64,000 bases of DNA from Ancylobacter vacuolatus (lineage in GTDB: Bacteria > Pseudomonadota > Alphaproteobacteria > Rhizobiales > Xanthobacteraceae), in contig NZ_JAUSUH010000011.1 of NCBI RefSeq assembly GCF_030813595.1, positions 124,001-188,000 of the forward strand, given 5' to 3'. This document shows positions 43,386 through 54,027 of the stretch, piece after piece; the stretch's first letter is position 1; every line of letters starts with the position of its first letter. The notes beneath the pieces are model-generated. The model did no database searches. It was not told where the DNA came from and was given only the letters and a program-made list of their open reading frames with translations. A program made the translations under genes and the position numbers.

Positions 43386-43988
43386 TCAGCCCTTGATGGC
43401 GGTATCTACCGCCTCTTCGACCGCGCCCGACGTGGGCGTGGTGCCGATCAGCGTGTTGACGATGGCGCTAGCCGCCTCGACGGCGATGCCGCGTACATTG
43501 GCCATAGCCGCTGTCTTGGTGGCAGCGATCTGCACTTCGGCCGCTGCCAGCTTGACGTTCAGATCGGCCTCCAGCGACTTGCGGCGCGTCTCGGCTTCCG
43601 CCGCTAGCGTGTCGCGCGTCTCGGTGGCGATGCCATGGGCCTTGGTGCGGGCGCTGGCGAGGGCCTTTTCGTAAGCCTCGGCCGCCGCCTCGCTCTCCGC
43701 CTTCAGCTTGCCCGCTTCCTCGATGTCGTCGGCAATTCGGTCATGCCGTTCTTCAAGGATGGTGGCGATGCGCGGCAGAGCCACGCGGCTCATCAGCAGG
43801 TAGAGCGCGGCGAAGGCGATCACCAGCCAGAGGAGCTGCGAGGGAAAAGTGTGAACATCGAAGGGAGGGAAGTTGCTACCGTGAGCTTCTGCTGCGGGCA
43901 CGGCAATCTCCACACCGCTTGCGGCCGGCAAGCTGCCGGGCGACGCCTGGGCGACTATGATACCGGCCGGACCGTGGGGCTCGGACAT
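43386..43988 (-). CDS. ATP synthase F0 subunit b'
   Basis: The second, divergent b-type subunit typical of Alphaproteobacteria and cyanobacteria, 200 residues. A soluble N-terminal stretch of about 45 residues precedes the membrane helix (LLWLVIAFAALYLLMSRVALP), followed by a coiled coil. ATG at 43988 (MSEPHGPAG). It lies between atpE and atpF, as in other Hyphomicrobiales; named atpF' or atpG in various genomes. Confidence 0.94.
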   Translation of the reverse strand: MSEPHGPAGIIVAQASPGSLPAASGVEIAVPAAEAHGSNFPPFDVHTFPSQLLWLVIAFAALYLLMSRVALPRIATILEERHDRIADDIEEAGKLKAESEAAAEAYEKALASARTKAHGIATETRDTLAAEAETRRKSLEADLNVKLAAAEVQIAATKTAAMANVRGIAVEAASAIVNTLIGTTPTSGAVEEAVDTAIKG

Positions 43989-44073
43989 GGGTTTAGGCTT
44001 CCTCAATCACTGCTGATGTCGATTCATCCCTGCCGCGCAGGCCCGCCTGGAGCCCGCGCGGCAGGGTGAGACA

Positions 44074-44301
44074 TCAGACCACGAAGAGGAGGACGAGGGC
44101 GACGACGAGCGAGAAGATGCCCAGACCTTCGGCAAGCGCCGCGCCGATGAAGGCGCGGGCGAACTGGCCATCGGCCGCCGACGGGTTGCGCAGGGCGCCC
44201 GCGAGGAAGTTGCCGAAGATGGTACCGACGCCGATGGCGGCGAGGCCCATGCCGAGCGTGGCGAGACCGGCGCCGAGGAACTTGGCGGCTTCCGCTTCCA
44301 T
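44074..44301 (-). CDS. atpE: ATP synthase F0 subunit c
   Basis: A 75-residue hairpin of two membrane helices that forms the rotating proton ring. The polar loop RNPSAADG joins the helices, and the proton-carrying acidic residue is Glu58 in [13 protein letters not shown] at 44301 follows GGAGAAGATC. It is 65 bases downstream of atpB. Confidence 0.97.
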   Translation of the reverse strand: MEAEAAKFLGAGLATLGMGLAAIGVGTIFGNFLAGALRNPSAADGQFARAFIGAALAEGLGIFSLVVALVLLFVV

Positions 44302-44366
44302 GATCTTCTCCTGTTGGAATAGTCAGATTGGTTGGATGGCTGGATGAGGTTCCCGCGACGCGCGGG

Positions 44367-45131
44367 TCAGTGACCGGGGTGCAGCGCGTCGTTGAGATAG
44401 ATGCAGGTCAGCACCGCAAACACATAGGCCTGCAGGGCGGCGACCAGGAATTCGAGAGCCGTCAGCGCCACCACCATGAACAGCGGCAGCACCGCGCCGA
44501 ACCAGCCGACGACGCCCGAAGCCGTCATCATCACGATGAAGCCGGCGAACACCTTCATGGCGATATGGCCGGCCAGCATGTTGGCGAAGAGACGCAGCGA
44601 GAGGCTGATGGGACGCGAGAGGAACGAGATGACCTCAATCACGACCATGAAGGGCAGCAGGAAAGCCGGCACGCCCGAGGGAACGAACAGGTGCAGGAAG
44701 TGGGTGCCGTGGCGCACGAAGCCGTAGATGATGACCGTCAGGATGACGAGCAGCGCCAGCGCGGCAGTGACGATCAGATGGCTGGTGACGGTGAAGGCAT
44801 AGGGGATCATGCCCACCATGTTGGCGGTCAGCACGAAGATGAAGAGCGAGAAGACGAGGGGGAAGAACTTCATCCCCTCATTGCCCGCCGAGCCGCGCAC
44901 CGTCGAAGCCACAAACTCGTAGGAAAGTTCGGCCAGCGACTGCAGGCGCCCGGGAACCAGCGTGCGGCCACGGGTGGCAAAGGTGAGGAAGAAGAACACC
45001 AGCGCCACAATGCCGAACATGAAGGCGGCAGAATTGGTGAAGGCGAGCTCGACGCCGCCAGGCTGCCCCAATTCCACGATCTTGATGATCTGGAACTGAT
45101 GGATCGGGTCGATCACACTGCCGCTGGCCAT
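44367..45131 (-). CDS. atpB: ATP synthase F0 subunit a
   Basis: A 254-residue membrane subunit that forms the proton half-channels beside the c ring. The essential Arg lies in [20 protein letters not shown]. Five to six helices are visible. ATG at 45131 ([15 protein letters not shown]). It is 116 bases downstream of atpI; the gap shows no separate promoter to my eye. Confidence 0.96.
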   Translation of the reverse strand: MASGSVIDPIHQFQIIKIVELGQPGGVELAFTNSAAFMFGIVALVFFFLTFATRGRTLVPGRLQSLAELSYEFVASTVRGSAGNEGMKFFPLVFSLFIFVLTANMVGMIPYAFTVTSHLIVTAALALLVILTVIIYGFVRHGTHFLHLFVPSGVPAFLLPFMVVIEVISFLSRPISLSLRLFANMLAGHIAMKVFAGFIVMMTASGVVGWFGAVLPLFMVVALTALEFLVAALQAYVFAVLTCIYLNDALHPGH

Positions 45132-45247
45132 CGTCGGTCGCTGCCCTCAACACGCGGCGCCGTCGGCGCCCGTCCCCATCTCAAGCACCGCCGGAGCGGC
45201 ACCGTCCGTTTATCTGGCACCCACCGCGAGGCCGGCGCCGAAATTCG

Positions 45248-45634
45248 TCACGCCCCGCCCTTCGGCGGGCTCTTGCGGCCGGTTTCCCCCGCCGCGCGCA
45301 TCATGTTCACGATGCCCGCGCCAAAGCCCAGCAGCATGAAGACGATCATCCCCCACGGCGCGATGCCGAGAAAACGATCGATGGCCCAGCCAAGGCCGGC
45401 ACCGACCAGCACGCCCGCGACGAATTCGGCACCCAGCCGAAACGCCAGCGTCATGCCGGCTGAAGACGACGTCCGATCCTGAGTGGCGGACGCCTTCTGT
45501 TCGGCTTGCCGCTCGGCCTGCACCTTGTCCAGCGCACTGCCAAGACCGCGAAGTCGGCCGGAGAGTTCAGCCTCGGACGGGTCCGGACGGGCTGAGCCGC
45601 CATGGTCGTCCGTGTTTTTTCGGTCGCCCATCAT
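45248..45634 (-). CDS. atpI: AtpI family F0 assembly protein
   Basis: A 128-residue protein: a charged N-terminal half, then two membrane helices (LAFRLGAEFVAGVLVGAGLGWAID and WGMIVFMLLGFGAGIVNMM). AtpI helps assemble the c ring and usually opens the F0 operon in Hyphomicrobiales. Two adjacent ATGs at 45634 and 45631 are both possible starts. A strong sigma70-like promoter lies about 55 bases upstream. Confidence 0.9.
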   Translation of the reverse strand: MMGDRKNTDDHGGSARPDPSEAELSGRLRGLGSALDKVQAERQAEQKASATQDRTSSSAGMTLAFRLGAEFVAGVLVGAGLGWAIDRFLGIAPWGMIVFMLLGFGAGIVNMMRAAGETGRKSPPKGGA

Positions 45635-45685
45635 TCGCACTCAAGCCTGACCGGAGAAGGATTTCCCGACCCCGAAGACGGGCGC

Positions 45686-45714
45686 ACCATAGTGTTCGCC
45701 CCTAGGGGTGTCAA
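45686..45714 (-). promoter_or_regulatory. Sigma70-type promoter of the atpIBEF'F operon
   Basis: On the minus strand: TTGACA at 45714-45709, exactly 17 bases, then TATGGT at 45691-45686. The spacer holds the palindrome CCCCTAGGGG (45699-45708). The start of transcription would fall near 45680, leaving a leader of about 46 bases before atpI. The rest of the 305-base gap to the smc stop (45715-45939) is AT-richer near 45720-45775 and shows nothing else. Confidence 0.78.
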
Positions 45715-45939
45715 GGATGTGAACACATCTTTTAAGTGACTGTAATACCTAGATAAAAGCAAAGTCAGGACGCTCTGTCGCAGGCGTTTCGATCGCATCC
45801 TGCACCAAGGGAAGGGGTCCGAGATGTTTTTGGCATGCCAGCATCGCGCCTTATGAGGCGCGCTGGCCCACACGCGGGGCGCGGCAGAGCGTGGTGCCGG
45901 ACGCCCTAAGGCCGCCCAGCATGACAGAAGCCGCGCCCG

Positions 45940-48900
45940 TCAGCTCGCCTCAAGAAAGCGCTCAGCGGCGGCGAGATCGACCGAGACCAGCTTCGACACG
46001 CCACGCTCGGCCATGGTGACACCGAACAAGCGGTTCATCCGGCTCATGGTGATCGGGTTGTGGGTGATGGTGACGAAGCGGGTCTCGGTGAGGCGGCGCA
46101 TCTCGTCGAGCAGGTTGCAGAAGCGCTCGACATTGGAATCGTCGAGCGGCGCATCCACTTCGTCCAGCACGCAGATCGGCGCCGGATTGGTGAGGAACAC
46201 GGCGAAGATCAGCGCCATGGCCGTCAGCGCCTGCTCGCCGCCAGAGAGCAGGGACAGTGACTGCGGCTTCTTGCCGGGCGGCTTGGCAATGATGTCGAGA
46301 CCCGCCTCCAGCGGGTCGTCCGAATCAGTCAGCACCAGCTGCGCCTCGCCGCCTCCGAACAGCGTGTTGAAGAGCTGGCGGAAATGCCCGTCGACGACAT
46401 TGAAGCTCGCCTGCAACCGCTCGCGCGCCTCGCGGTTGAGGCCGTAAATGCCGTGGCGCAGCCGCTTGATCGCCTCGGTCAGGTCATCGCGCTCGCCAGT
46501 CAGCCCCTTCTGCTGGGTCTCGATCTCGATCAACTCGTCTTCGGCGCGCAGATTGACCGCGCCGAGCCGCTCGCGGTCGGCTTTCAGCCGACCGAGCTGC
46601 TGGTCGAGTTCGGCCAGAACCGGAACTTCCGCCTCGGGGGTGAAGCCGGCGATCTCGCGCGCGCTCTCGGGCGGCCCGTCGAGCACGTCGCCGATTTCGC
46701 GCGCCAGATCCTCCCGGCGCTGGCGGGCGGCTTCCACCCGCGCCTCGGCCCGGGCGCTCTCCTCGCGGGCGGCCGCCAGCGCGTCGAGCGTGGCGCGGGC
46801 GAGCTTGTCACCCTCCACCTGCAGCGATTCGGCACTCGCCAGCCGGTCGGCCGCCTCGCGGCGCGCGGCCTCCGCGCGGGCGACTTCGTCGAGCAGCGCC
46901 CGCCGCCGGGCGGCGAAGCGCACAGGCGCGTCATCAAGATCGTCGCGTTCGCTGGCAGCTTCGGAGAGGCGTGCCTGCAGCGCCGCCACACGTTCACCCG
47001 TCCCGCCGGCCCGCGCTTCCCAGGAGGCCCGCTCGGCGGCGATGGTGGAGAGGCGCCGCACACGTTGCTCGCGTTCGCGCACCAGCGCATCGGCCCTCAC
47101 CCGGGTTTCCGCCAGCACGGCGCGGTCCATGGCAACACGGGCGCGGACTTCCGCCAGCTGCGCCTCGCCTTCGGCGGGCGGGGGCTGGTCGGCAACGTCG
47201 GCACGGGCCTCCTCCAGCGCGATCGCGGCGATTTCGCGATCTTCGTGAAGGCGCACCAGATTGGCACCGAGGGCGGCGAGGCGGGCGGTCTGCTCGGAGG
47301 CGGCGCGCTCGGCACGGGCAAGTTCGTCACGCGCGGTCTCCATCGCGCGCAGGCTAGCGCGGCGGGCCTCGCGGGCGGCATTCTCGCGGGCGCCGGCGGC
47401 GCGCAGGGCGGCCTCCGAGGCCTCCAGATCGCGGCGATGGCGGGCCACCTCGGCGCGGGCACCTTCAAGCTGCGCCTCGACATCGGCAAGACGGTTGCGC
47501 TCGGCGAGGCGCCGGGCCGCGGCAGTGGGGGCATCTGCGGCCGCGACAAGGCCATCCCAGCGCCACAGATCGCCCTCGCGGGAGACAAGCCGCTGGCCGC
47601 TCCTGAGCTGGGCGGCGAGTCGCGGGCCGTCCGCACGCGACACGACGCCGATCTGATTGAGCCGGCGGGACAGCACCTTGGGCGCCACGACATGAGCGGC
47701 GAGCGGCTCGGCGCCTTCCGGCAGCGACGCGTCGCCGAGGGGGCCGACCAGCGACCAGTGCACCGGCGCGGCGGCGTCGGACGGGGCGTCGAGATCGTCG
47801 CCGAGCGCCGCGCCCAAAGCGGCCTCGAAGCCGCGCGCCACCTCGATGAAGTCCAGTACCGGCGACCAGCGGCGGGGCGTGCCAACATCGAGCAGCTTGG
47901 CAAGCGTGCGCGCCTCGGTGTCCAGCCGCTGGGCGGCCCGCTCGGCCTCGGCCAGCGGGCGGCGAGCCTGGTCGAGCGCGGCGCGGGCGCTCGCATGGGC
48001 GTTCTCCGCCTCCTGCGCCGCCGCTTCGGCGGTGACGAAGGCCTCCTGCGCCAGCTCGGCCCGCTCGCGCCGTTCGTCGAGCCGAGCGGCATCGACATTG
48101 GCCTCCAGCTGGCGCTTTTGGCCGGAGAGCTGCTCCACGTCACGGTCGAGGCGGGACAGACGCTCGCCCGCCTCGCGCAGGGCACGCTCCAGCGCCCCCC
48201 GCCGGGCGGCGGCTTCGGCATTGGTCGCGGTCGCCTCGGCGAAGGCGCGCTCGGATTCGGCAAGCCGGCCCACCGCCTCACCATTGCGCCCCAGTGCCTC
48301 GTCCTCCAGTTGGACGGCCTGCTCCTGGGCGAAAGACAGATCCTCGGCTTCCTGCGCAAGACGCTCCAGCATCTCGCCGGCGTCCTTCTCCAGCGCCCGC
48401 TCGCGCTCCATGTCGCCGCCCAGCTGGGCGAGGCGGCGGTCAAGCTCCTCGCGGCGAGCGCCGGCGCGGGCTTCCTCACGGTCAAGTTCGCCGCGGGCCA
48501 AAGTAAGGCGTTGGAGCGTGGCGGCGGCGACGGCATCGGCTTCGCGCAAGGCGGGGATTCCGTGGGCCGCTATGGCTGCAGCACGCGCGGCCTCGCCCTG
48601 CTGCACGGTCCGGGCGGCCACTTCGCGCACGGCAAGGTCGAGCGCCCGGCTCGCTTCGCCGAGCCCGCCCTCTGCCTCCAGCCAGCGCAGCCAAAGCAGC
48701 GCCGCCTCGGCCTTGCGGATGTCGGCGGAAAGCACCCGATAGCGGGCCGCCTGCCGCGACTGGCGGCGCAGCGCGTCGAGCTGGCCGGTGATCTGGCCGA
48801 TGACGTCTTCGAGGCGGGTCAGATTGGTCTCGGCAGCGCGCAGGCGCATTTCCGCCTCGTGCCGGCGGGCATGGAGGCCGGCGACGCCAGCGGCTTCCTC

Positions 48901-49392
48901 CAGCAGGCGACGCCGCGCGGTCGGCTTAGCGCCGACGATCTCGCCGATCTGACCCTGCCGCACCATGGAGGGCGAGCGCGAGCCGGAGGAAGCGTCGGCG
49001 AACAGGATCTGCACGTCGCGCGCCCGCGCCTCGCGCCCGTTGATCCGGTAGGAGGAACCCGCCTCGCGCTCGATGCGGCGGGAGATTTCGAGCAGATCAG
49101 CGTCGTTGAAGATGGCGGGGGCGGAACGATCGGCATTGTCGACCACAAGCACCACCTCGGCGGTGTTGCGCGCAGGCCGCGTGGTCGAGCCGCCGAAGAT
49201 GACGTCGTCCATGCCTTCGGCGCGCATCGCCTTGTAGGAGCTTTCGCCCATCACCCAGCGCATGGCCTCGACAAGGTTCGACTTGCCGCAGCCATTCGGG
49301 CCCACAATGCCGGTGAGACCGGGCTCGATCAGCATTTCGGTCGGCTCGACAAAGGTCTTGAAGCCGGTGAGACGCAGGCGGGTGAATTTCAT
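45940..49392 (-). CDS. smc: Chromosome segregation ATPase SMC
   Basis: An 1150-residue condensin that compacts and helps separate sister chromosomes. Walker A GPNGCGKSN is at residues 31-39. Two long Arg/Glu/Ala-rich coiled coils flank a hinge domain near the middle (about 500-640). The C-terminal head has the ABC signature LSLLSGGEQALTAMAL and the Walker B LDEVDAPLDDSNVERF. ATG at 49392 (MKFTRLRLTGFKTF). ScpA and ScpB are not in the window. In many relatives smc directly follows dsbA-mutY genes; here FUSC, ccrM and csbD lie between. Confidence 0.96.
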   Translation of the reverse strand: MKFTRLRLTGFKTFVEPTEMLIEPGLTGIVGPNGCGKSNLVEAMRWVMGESSYKAMRAEGMDDVIFGGSTTRPARNTAEVVLVVDNADRSAPAIFNDADLLEISRRIEREAGSSYRINGREARARDVQILFADASSGSRSPSMVRQGQIGEIVGAKPTARRRLLEEAAGVAGLHARRHEAEMRLRAAETNLTRLEDVIGQITGQLDALRRQSRQAARYRVLSADIRKAEAALLWLRWLEAEGGLGEASRALDLAVREVAARTVQQGEAARAAAIAAHGIPALREADAVAAATLQRLTLARGELDREEARAGARREELDRRLAQLGGDMERERALEKDAGEMLERLAQEAEDLSFAQEQAVQLEDEALGRNGEAVGRLAESERAFAEATATNAEAAARRGALERALREAGERLSRLDRDVEQLSGQKRQLEANVDAARLDERRERAELAQEAFVTAEAAAQEAENAHASARAALDQARRPLAEAERAAQRLDTEARTLAKLLDVGTPRRWSPVLDFIEVARGFEAALGAALGDDLDAPSDAAAPVHWSLVGPLGDASLPEGAEPLAAHVVAPKVLSRRLNQIGVVSRADGPRLAAQLRSGQRLVSREGDLWRWDGLVAAADAPTAAARRLAERNRLADVEAQLEGARAEVARHRRDLEASEAALRAAGARENAAREARRASLRAMETARDELARAERAASEQTARLAALGANLVRLHEDREIAAIALEEARADVADQPPPAEGEAQLAEVRARVAMDRAVLAETRVRADALVREREQRVRRLSTIAAERASWEARAGGTGERVAALQARLSEAASERDDLDDAPVRFAARRRALLDEVARAEAARREAADRLASAESLQVEGDKLARATLDALAAAREESARAEARVEAARQRREDLAREIGDVLDGPPESAREIAGFTPEAEVPVLAELDQQLGRLKADRERLGAVNLRAEDELIEIETQQKGLTGERDDLTEAIKRLRHGIYGLNREARERLQASFNVVDGHFRQLFNTLFGGGEAQLVLTDSDDPLEAGLDIIAKPPGKKPQSLSLLSGGEQALTAMALIFAVFLTNPAPICVLDEVDAPLDDSNVERFCNLLDEMRRLTETRFVTITHNPITMSRMNRLFGVTMAERGVSKLVSVDLAAAERFLEAS

Positions 49393-49494
49393 TTCCCTAG
49401 GGTGCCGCCAGGCGGACACAAGTTCAAGTGGTGCGGGTGGCTCGATCCACGAGATGTTGCGATTCGCAAGCTCATTCCCCTCCTCGAAGGCCGA

Positions 49495-50586
49495 TCAGGT
49501 CTGCCATCCGAGCCACCGGCGCAGGCGCGCATTGATCACCAGCGCCGCCAGTGCGAAGGCGCAGCCCAGCGTGACGTCCACCACCCGGTCGGCGGCGGCG
49601 TAGATGGGCACGGCCATCAGCGTGCCGACAAGCTGCAGCAGCAGGATGATGAACGTCGCCATCGCCGCCATGCCGAGCGCGCCGTGCACACGTTGCCCCG
49701 GCCAGCGCACCAGCGCCGCGAGGGCGAGGCCGGCCATCAGCCCCGCCGGCGAGGTAATGAGCGCGCCATAGAGAAAGGCCGCCCCCGCCCCGAGCACCGT
49801 GCCCAGCGCGAGGTCGATCATCATCTGGCGGCTGAAATGGGAGTCGTCGCGCAGCACGATCACCACCGCGAACACCGCCCAGTGCGGGTGCGGCAGGCCG
49901 AGCAGGCGTCCCACGAGAAAAGAAGCGGCCACCGCCACCGCCACGATACCGGCGAAAAGCAGTCGCTCCCCTCGCGTTGCGCGCAGATGCGCGGCAATGG
50001 CCGCGAGCGTCGGCGCGGTGGAAGGCCGCCACAGCCCGGTGGCGAGATCCCACCCCACCGATACCAGCCAGGCATAGGCGGCGAACACCGCCACCACGGC
50101 GACGTCACCCGGCTGGAAGGGCACGTCGAGCGCGGCAATCGCGGTGGCGAGGCAGAAGAAACGCGCGGCAAAGGCGGCGCTAGGATGCACCGCCTCCACC
50201 AACGCATAGAGCGCGGCGGTAGCCACCAGCGCGATGGCCGTCAGCCAGAGATGGCCGGCCACGACGGCACCGAGCATGGCGCCCGCCAGAACCACCAAGC
50301 CAGCCGTAGCGAAGAGCACAGCGCGCTGCCGGGCGGTGCCCCCCGTATCCAGGGTGAAGCCGAGAATGCAGGTGAGCAGCGCGTAGCCGACCCAGTAGTT
50401 CTGGTGCAGCGCCAGGCCTGCCGCCATCGGCGCCATCACCGTGACGGTGAAGCGCAGCGAGCGGGCAAGCAGCCCGTCGCCATGCCAACGCGGCAGTCCC
50501 CCAGCGGTGGAGTGGAACGGGCCCGGTCGTGACGGGCTCGCGGGCGGGTCCACCGATGATCTCGATGAATGCAGATTTGGCGGCAT
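49495..50586 (-). CDS. FUSC family membrane protein (aromatic acid exporter-like)
   Basis: A 363-residue protein with about ten to twelve helices in two repeats, starting after a Pro/Ser-rich stretch of about 40 residues. WLTAIALVATAALYALVEAVHP and VFAVVIVLRDDSHFSRQMMIDLALGTVLGAGAAFLYG fit the FUSC pattern. Relatives export aromatic acids or confer resistance to toxic compounds; the substrate here is unknown. ATG at 50586, divergent from ccrM across 85 bases. Confidence 0.82.
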   Translation of the reverse strand: MPPNLHSSRSSVDPPASPSRPGPFHSTAGGLPRWHGDGLLARSLRFTVTVMAPMAAGLALHQNYWVGYALLTCILGFTLDTGGTARQRAVLFATAGLVVLAGAMLGAVVAGHLWLTAIALVATAALYALVEAVHPSAAFAARFFCLATAIAALDVPFQPGDVAVVAVFAAYAWLVSVGWDLATGLWRPSTAPTLAAIAAHLRATRGERLLFAGIVAVAVAASFLVGRLLGLPHPHWAVFAVVIVLRDDSHFSRQMMIDLALGTVLGAGAAFLYGALITSPAGLMAGLALAALVRWPGQRVHGALGMAAMATFIILLLQLVGTLMAVPIYAAADRVVDVTLGCAFALAALVINARLRRWLGWQT

Positions 50587-50589
50587 CGC

Positions 50590-50604
50590 TTTACCCGGTC
50601 TTTA
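50590..50604. promoter_or_regulatory. CtrA-like direct repeat in the ccrM upstream region
   Basis: TTTACCCGGTCTTTA reads TTTA-N7-TTTA, one base per half away from the CtrA consensus TTAA-N7-TTAA. It lies about 70-80 bases upstream of the ccrM ATG. CtrA controls ccrM in Caulobacter. The match is imperfect, so the call is tentative. Confidence 0.35.
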
Positions 50605-50659
50605 CCCTGTCCGGCGGAGATTGTGGATACACGAGTTCCGTTGCGTCCGTTACGAGTAG

Positions 50660-51847
<1,188 letters not shown>

Positions 51848-51875
51848 CCTCCCCTTCGCTGCGGCACCCGAGCAT

Positions 51876-51902
51876 GAAAAAGGCCGCCCAGAAGGGCGGC
51901 CT
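51876..51902 (-). terminator. Rho-independent terminator after csbD
   Basis: Stem AGGCCGCCC/GGGCGGCCT with loop AGAA. On the minus strand it is followed by a T-run (reverse of AAAAA at 51877-51881), so it serves the csbD-like gene. It may also halt ccrM transcripts from the other side. Confidence 0.85.
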
Positions 51903-51924
51903 CATCATCGGCGATACTGGGTTG

Positions 51925-52113
51925 TCAGAGGTTGCCGGCCTTTTTGACCTGCTCCTTGATCTCGCCCTTGGCCTGCTGGGCCTCGCCCTTGATTTCCTGC
52001 ACCTTGCCTTCGGCCTGAAGACGCTCGGAGCCGGTCATCTTGCCGACGCCCTGCTTCACATTGCCGACGGCCTCGTTGCCCATGCCTTTGGCCTTGTCCA
52101 TCGTGCTACCCAT
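51925..52113 (-). CDS. CsbD-like stress protein
   Basis: A 62-residue hydrophilic, Lys/Glu/Gly-rich protein: MGSTMDKAKGMGNEAVGNVK, with the repeat-like KGEAQQAKGEIKEQVKK at the end. CsbD family members are small, abundant stress-induced proteins, possibly disordered, with unknown function. ATG at 52113 is preferred over 52122, because AGGAG is 9 bases before the former and directly abuts the latter. Its own terminator lies downstream. Confidence 0.92.
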   Translation of the reverse strand: MGSTMDKAKGMGNEAVGNVKQGVGKMTGSERLQAEGKVQEIKGEAQQAKGEIKEQVKKAGNL

Positions 52114-52182
52114 GGTCGTCATCTCCTGTTCTGATCCGCTCGGTTGCGGCTTGCAGGAATAACGAGCGAGGCGGCGGAAGGT

Positions 52183-53280
52183 TCATTCGGGGCCGGTGAA
52201 AAACGGCTGTGCGTGGGCCAGCACCTTGCGCATGACGCTCGGAAACGCTTCGGCATCGAAGCCTCCTGGAAGCACCCAGCGGTGCCCGGCCGGGGCCCGC
52301 GCATCGGCCGGCACGTCGGCCCGCCACAACTGCAATTCCAGTGCGAAGTGACTGAAGACATGGGTAACGGTGGCGTTGAGCGCCGTCCAGCTCGCGGAGA
52401 ATGGGGCATGTATGGCGGGATGGACGCTGCCGCCGGTCTCCCACGGGGTGGAAGGAACCTCGCTCATCCCGCCGAGCAGCCCCTTGGGGGGACGCGAGCG
52501 CACCAGCACGGCGCCATCCGCCCGCACCGCGAGGAAGGCGACACCCTGGCGGGTCGGGCGCGCCGCCTTAGCCGCCTTCACCGGATAGCGCTCCGGCGCG
52601 CCCAAGGCGCGGGCAGCACAGGGGCTCTGCCACGGGCACAGGGCGCAGGCGGGCTTGCGCGGCGTGCAAATAGTGGCGCCAAGGTCCATCATCGCCTGGG
52701 CGAAATCGCCATAGCGCGCCCGCGGCAGCAACGTGAGCGCCAGCACCCGAAGCTTGGCCCTCGCTTTAGGGAGCGGATCTGCCACCGCGAAGAGCCGCGC
52801 CACCACCCTCTCCCAATTGCCGTCCACCGGCGCGGCGCGACGCTCGAAGGCGATGGCGGCAATGGCGGCGGCCGTATAGGGGCCGATGCCGGGCAAAGCG
52901 AGGAGCGCCTCCTCATCAGCCGGAAACTGCCCGCCATGACGCTCGCACACCGCCTTGGCACAGGCGTGCAGATTGCGGGCGCGGGCATAATAACCGAGCC
53001 CCGCCCAGGCGGAGAGCACCTCTTCGAGCGGCGCGTCAGCCAGCGCCTCTACGTCCGGCCAGCGCCGCAGAAAGGCGTCATAATAGGGGGCGACCGTCAC
53101 CACGGTGGTCTGCTGCAGCATGATTTCCGATAGGAACACCCGGTAGGGGTCCTGGCGCAGACCCGACGGCGCACGCCAGGGCAGGCGTCTCTGGTGGCGA
53201 TCATACCAAGCGAGCAGCGCGCCCGGATCGGGCAGAGCAGGCACGGGTTTGGCGACGGCTGGATTGGCGGCGGCAGGCAT
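52183..53280 (-). CDS. mutY: A/G-specific adenine glycosylase MutY
   Basis: Removes adenine mispaired with 8-oxoguanine. The 365-residue product carries the catalytic Glu run FLSEIMLQQTTV, the HhH motif LPGIGPYTAAAIAAIAF, the catalytic-Asp run PVDGNWERVVARL, and the iron-sulfur motif C-X6-C-X2-C-X5-C (CTPRKPACALCPWQSPC). A C-terminal NUDIX-like domain (about 230-360) reads 8-oxoG. The ATG at 53280 follows GAGGATCGC; a GTG five codons upstream is less likely. Divergent from the DUF721 gene. Confidence 0.95.
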   Translation of the reverse strand: MPAAANPAVAKPVPALPDPGALLAWYDRHQRRLPWRAPSGLRQDPYRVFLSEIMLQQTTVVTVAPYYDAFLRRWPDVEALADAPLEEVLSAWAGLGYYARARNLHACAKAVCERHGGQFPADEEALLALPGIGPYTAAAIAAIAFERRAAPVDGNWERVVARLFAVADPLPKARAKLRVLALTLLPRARYGDFAQAMMDLGATICTPRKPACALCPWQSPCAARALGAPERYPVKAAKAARPTRQGVAFLAVRADGAVLVRSRPPKGLLGGMSEVPSTPWETGGSVHPAIHAPFSASWTALNATVTHVFSHFALELQLWRADVPADARAPAGHRWVLPGGFDAEAFPSVMRKVLAHAQPFFTGPE

Positions 53281-53342
53281 GCGATCCTCAGTCACAACGC
53301 CCGCACCGTGGCCGTATCGGCGGCGCCGGGCAAGACGAGATT

Positions 53343-53894
53343 ATGATGGCCCCCCGTTCCCGCCCCCGCCCGCTCGCCGACCTGATCGACGCGACCATCG
53401 CCGAGAGCTGCCGCCAGCGCGGCCTCGCGTCAGTGGAGATCGTCACCCGCTGGGCCGACATTGTCGGCGAGGCGCTGGCGGCCCGCGCGATGCCGATCAA
53501 GCTCGCCTGGCCCTCACGACCGGACAGCGGCGAGCCCGGCGTGCTGCATGTGCGGGTCGAGGGTGGCTTCGCCATTGAATTGCAGCACGACGCGCCGATC
53601 GTCATCGACCGGGTGAACCGCTATTTCGGCTGGCGCTGCATCGGCCGGCTGGCGCTGAAGCAGGGGCCTGTGCCGCGCCCGCGCCCGCGCTTCCGCTTCA
53701 AGGAGCCCGATGCTGCGGAATGCGGCGCCGCCCAGCAGCGTATAGCCACCATCGCCGGCACGTTCGAGGATGACGCACTGGCCACCGCCTTGGCGCGGCT
53801 CGGCGCGCTGGTGGCGCGCGAGGCGGGTGGCAAGGTCAGAGGCACGAGCGGCGACGGCAGCCGAGGGAATGGACCGGGTTTCACGCAGCGGTGA
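53343..53894 (+). CDS. DciA-like DUF721 protein
   Basis: A 183-residue protein with an N-terminal DUF721 domain (RPLADLIDATIAESCRQRGLASVEIVTRWADIVGEALA), the KH-like fold of DciA, which in many bacteria loads the replicative helicase. The C-terminal half is variable. Found next to mutY and a dsbA-like gene in many Hyphomicrobiales, as here. Whether this copy loads helicase is an inference from the family. ATG at 53343 or 53346. Confidence 0.82.
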   Translation: MMAPRSRPRPLADLIDATIAESCRQRGLASVEIVTRWADIVGEALAARAMPIKLAWPSRPDSGEPGVLHVRVEGGFAIELQHDAPIVIDRVNRYFGWRCIGRLALKQGPVPRPRPRFRFKEPDAAECGAAQQRIATIAGTFEDDALATALARLGALVAREAGGKVRGTSGDGSRGNGPGFTQR

Positions 53895-54027
53895 GGCACG
53901 GGGCGGCGGCGCCCCGTTGCCAGGACGCCGCGCGGGCTGTAGGCGCTAGAGCAAGACGCAAGACGCGGACACAACACACAGGCATTCAAGGCCGGCGGGA
54001 ACGCCGGGCTGCTTCTGGAGACCGACA

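Noticed and set aside
46384..50532. Open frame of more than 1300 codons antisense to smc
   Set aside because: Shadow of the Arg/Glu/Ala-rich SMC coiled coils; the composition is biased and no domain is visible.
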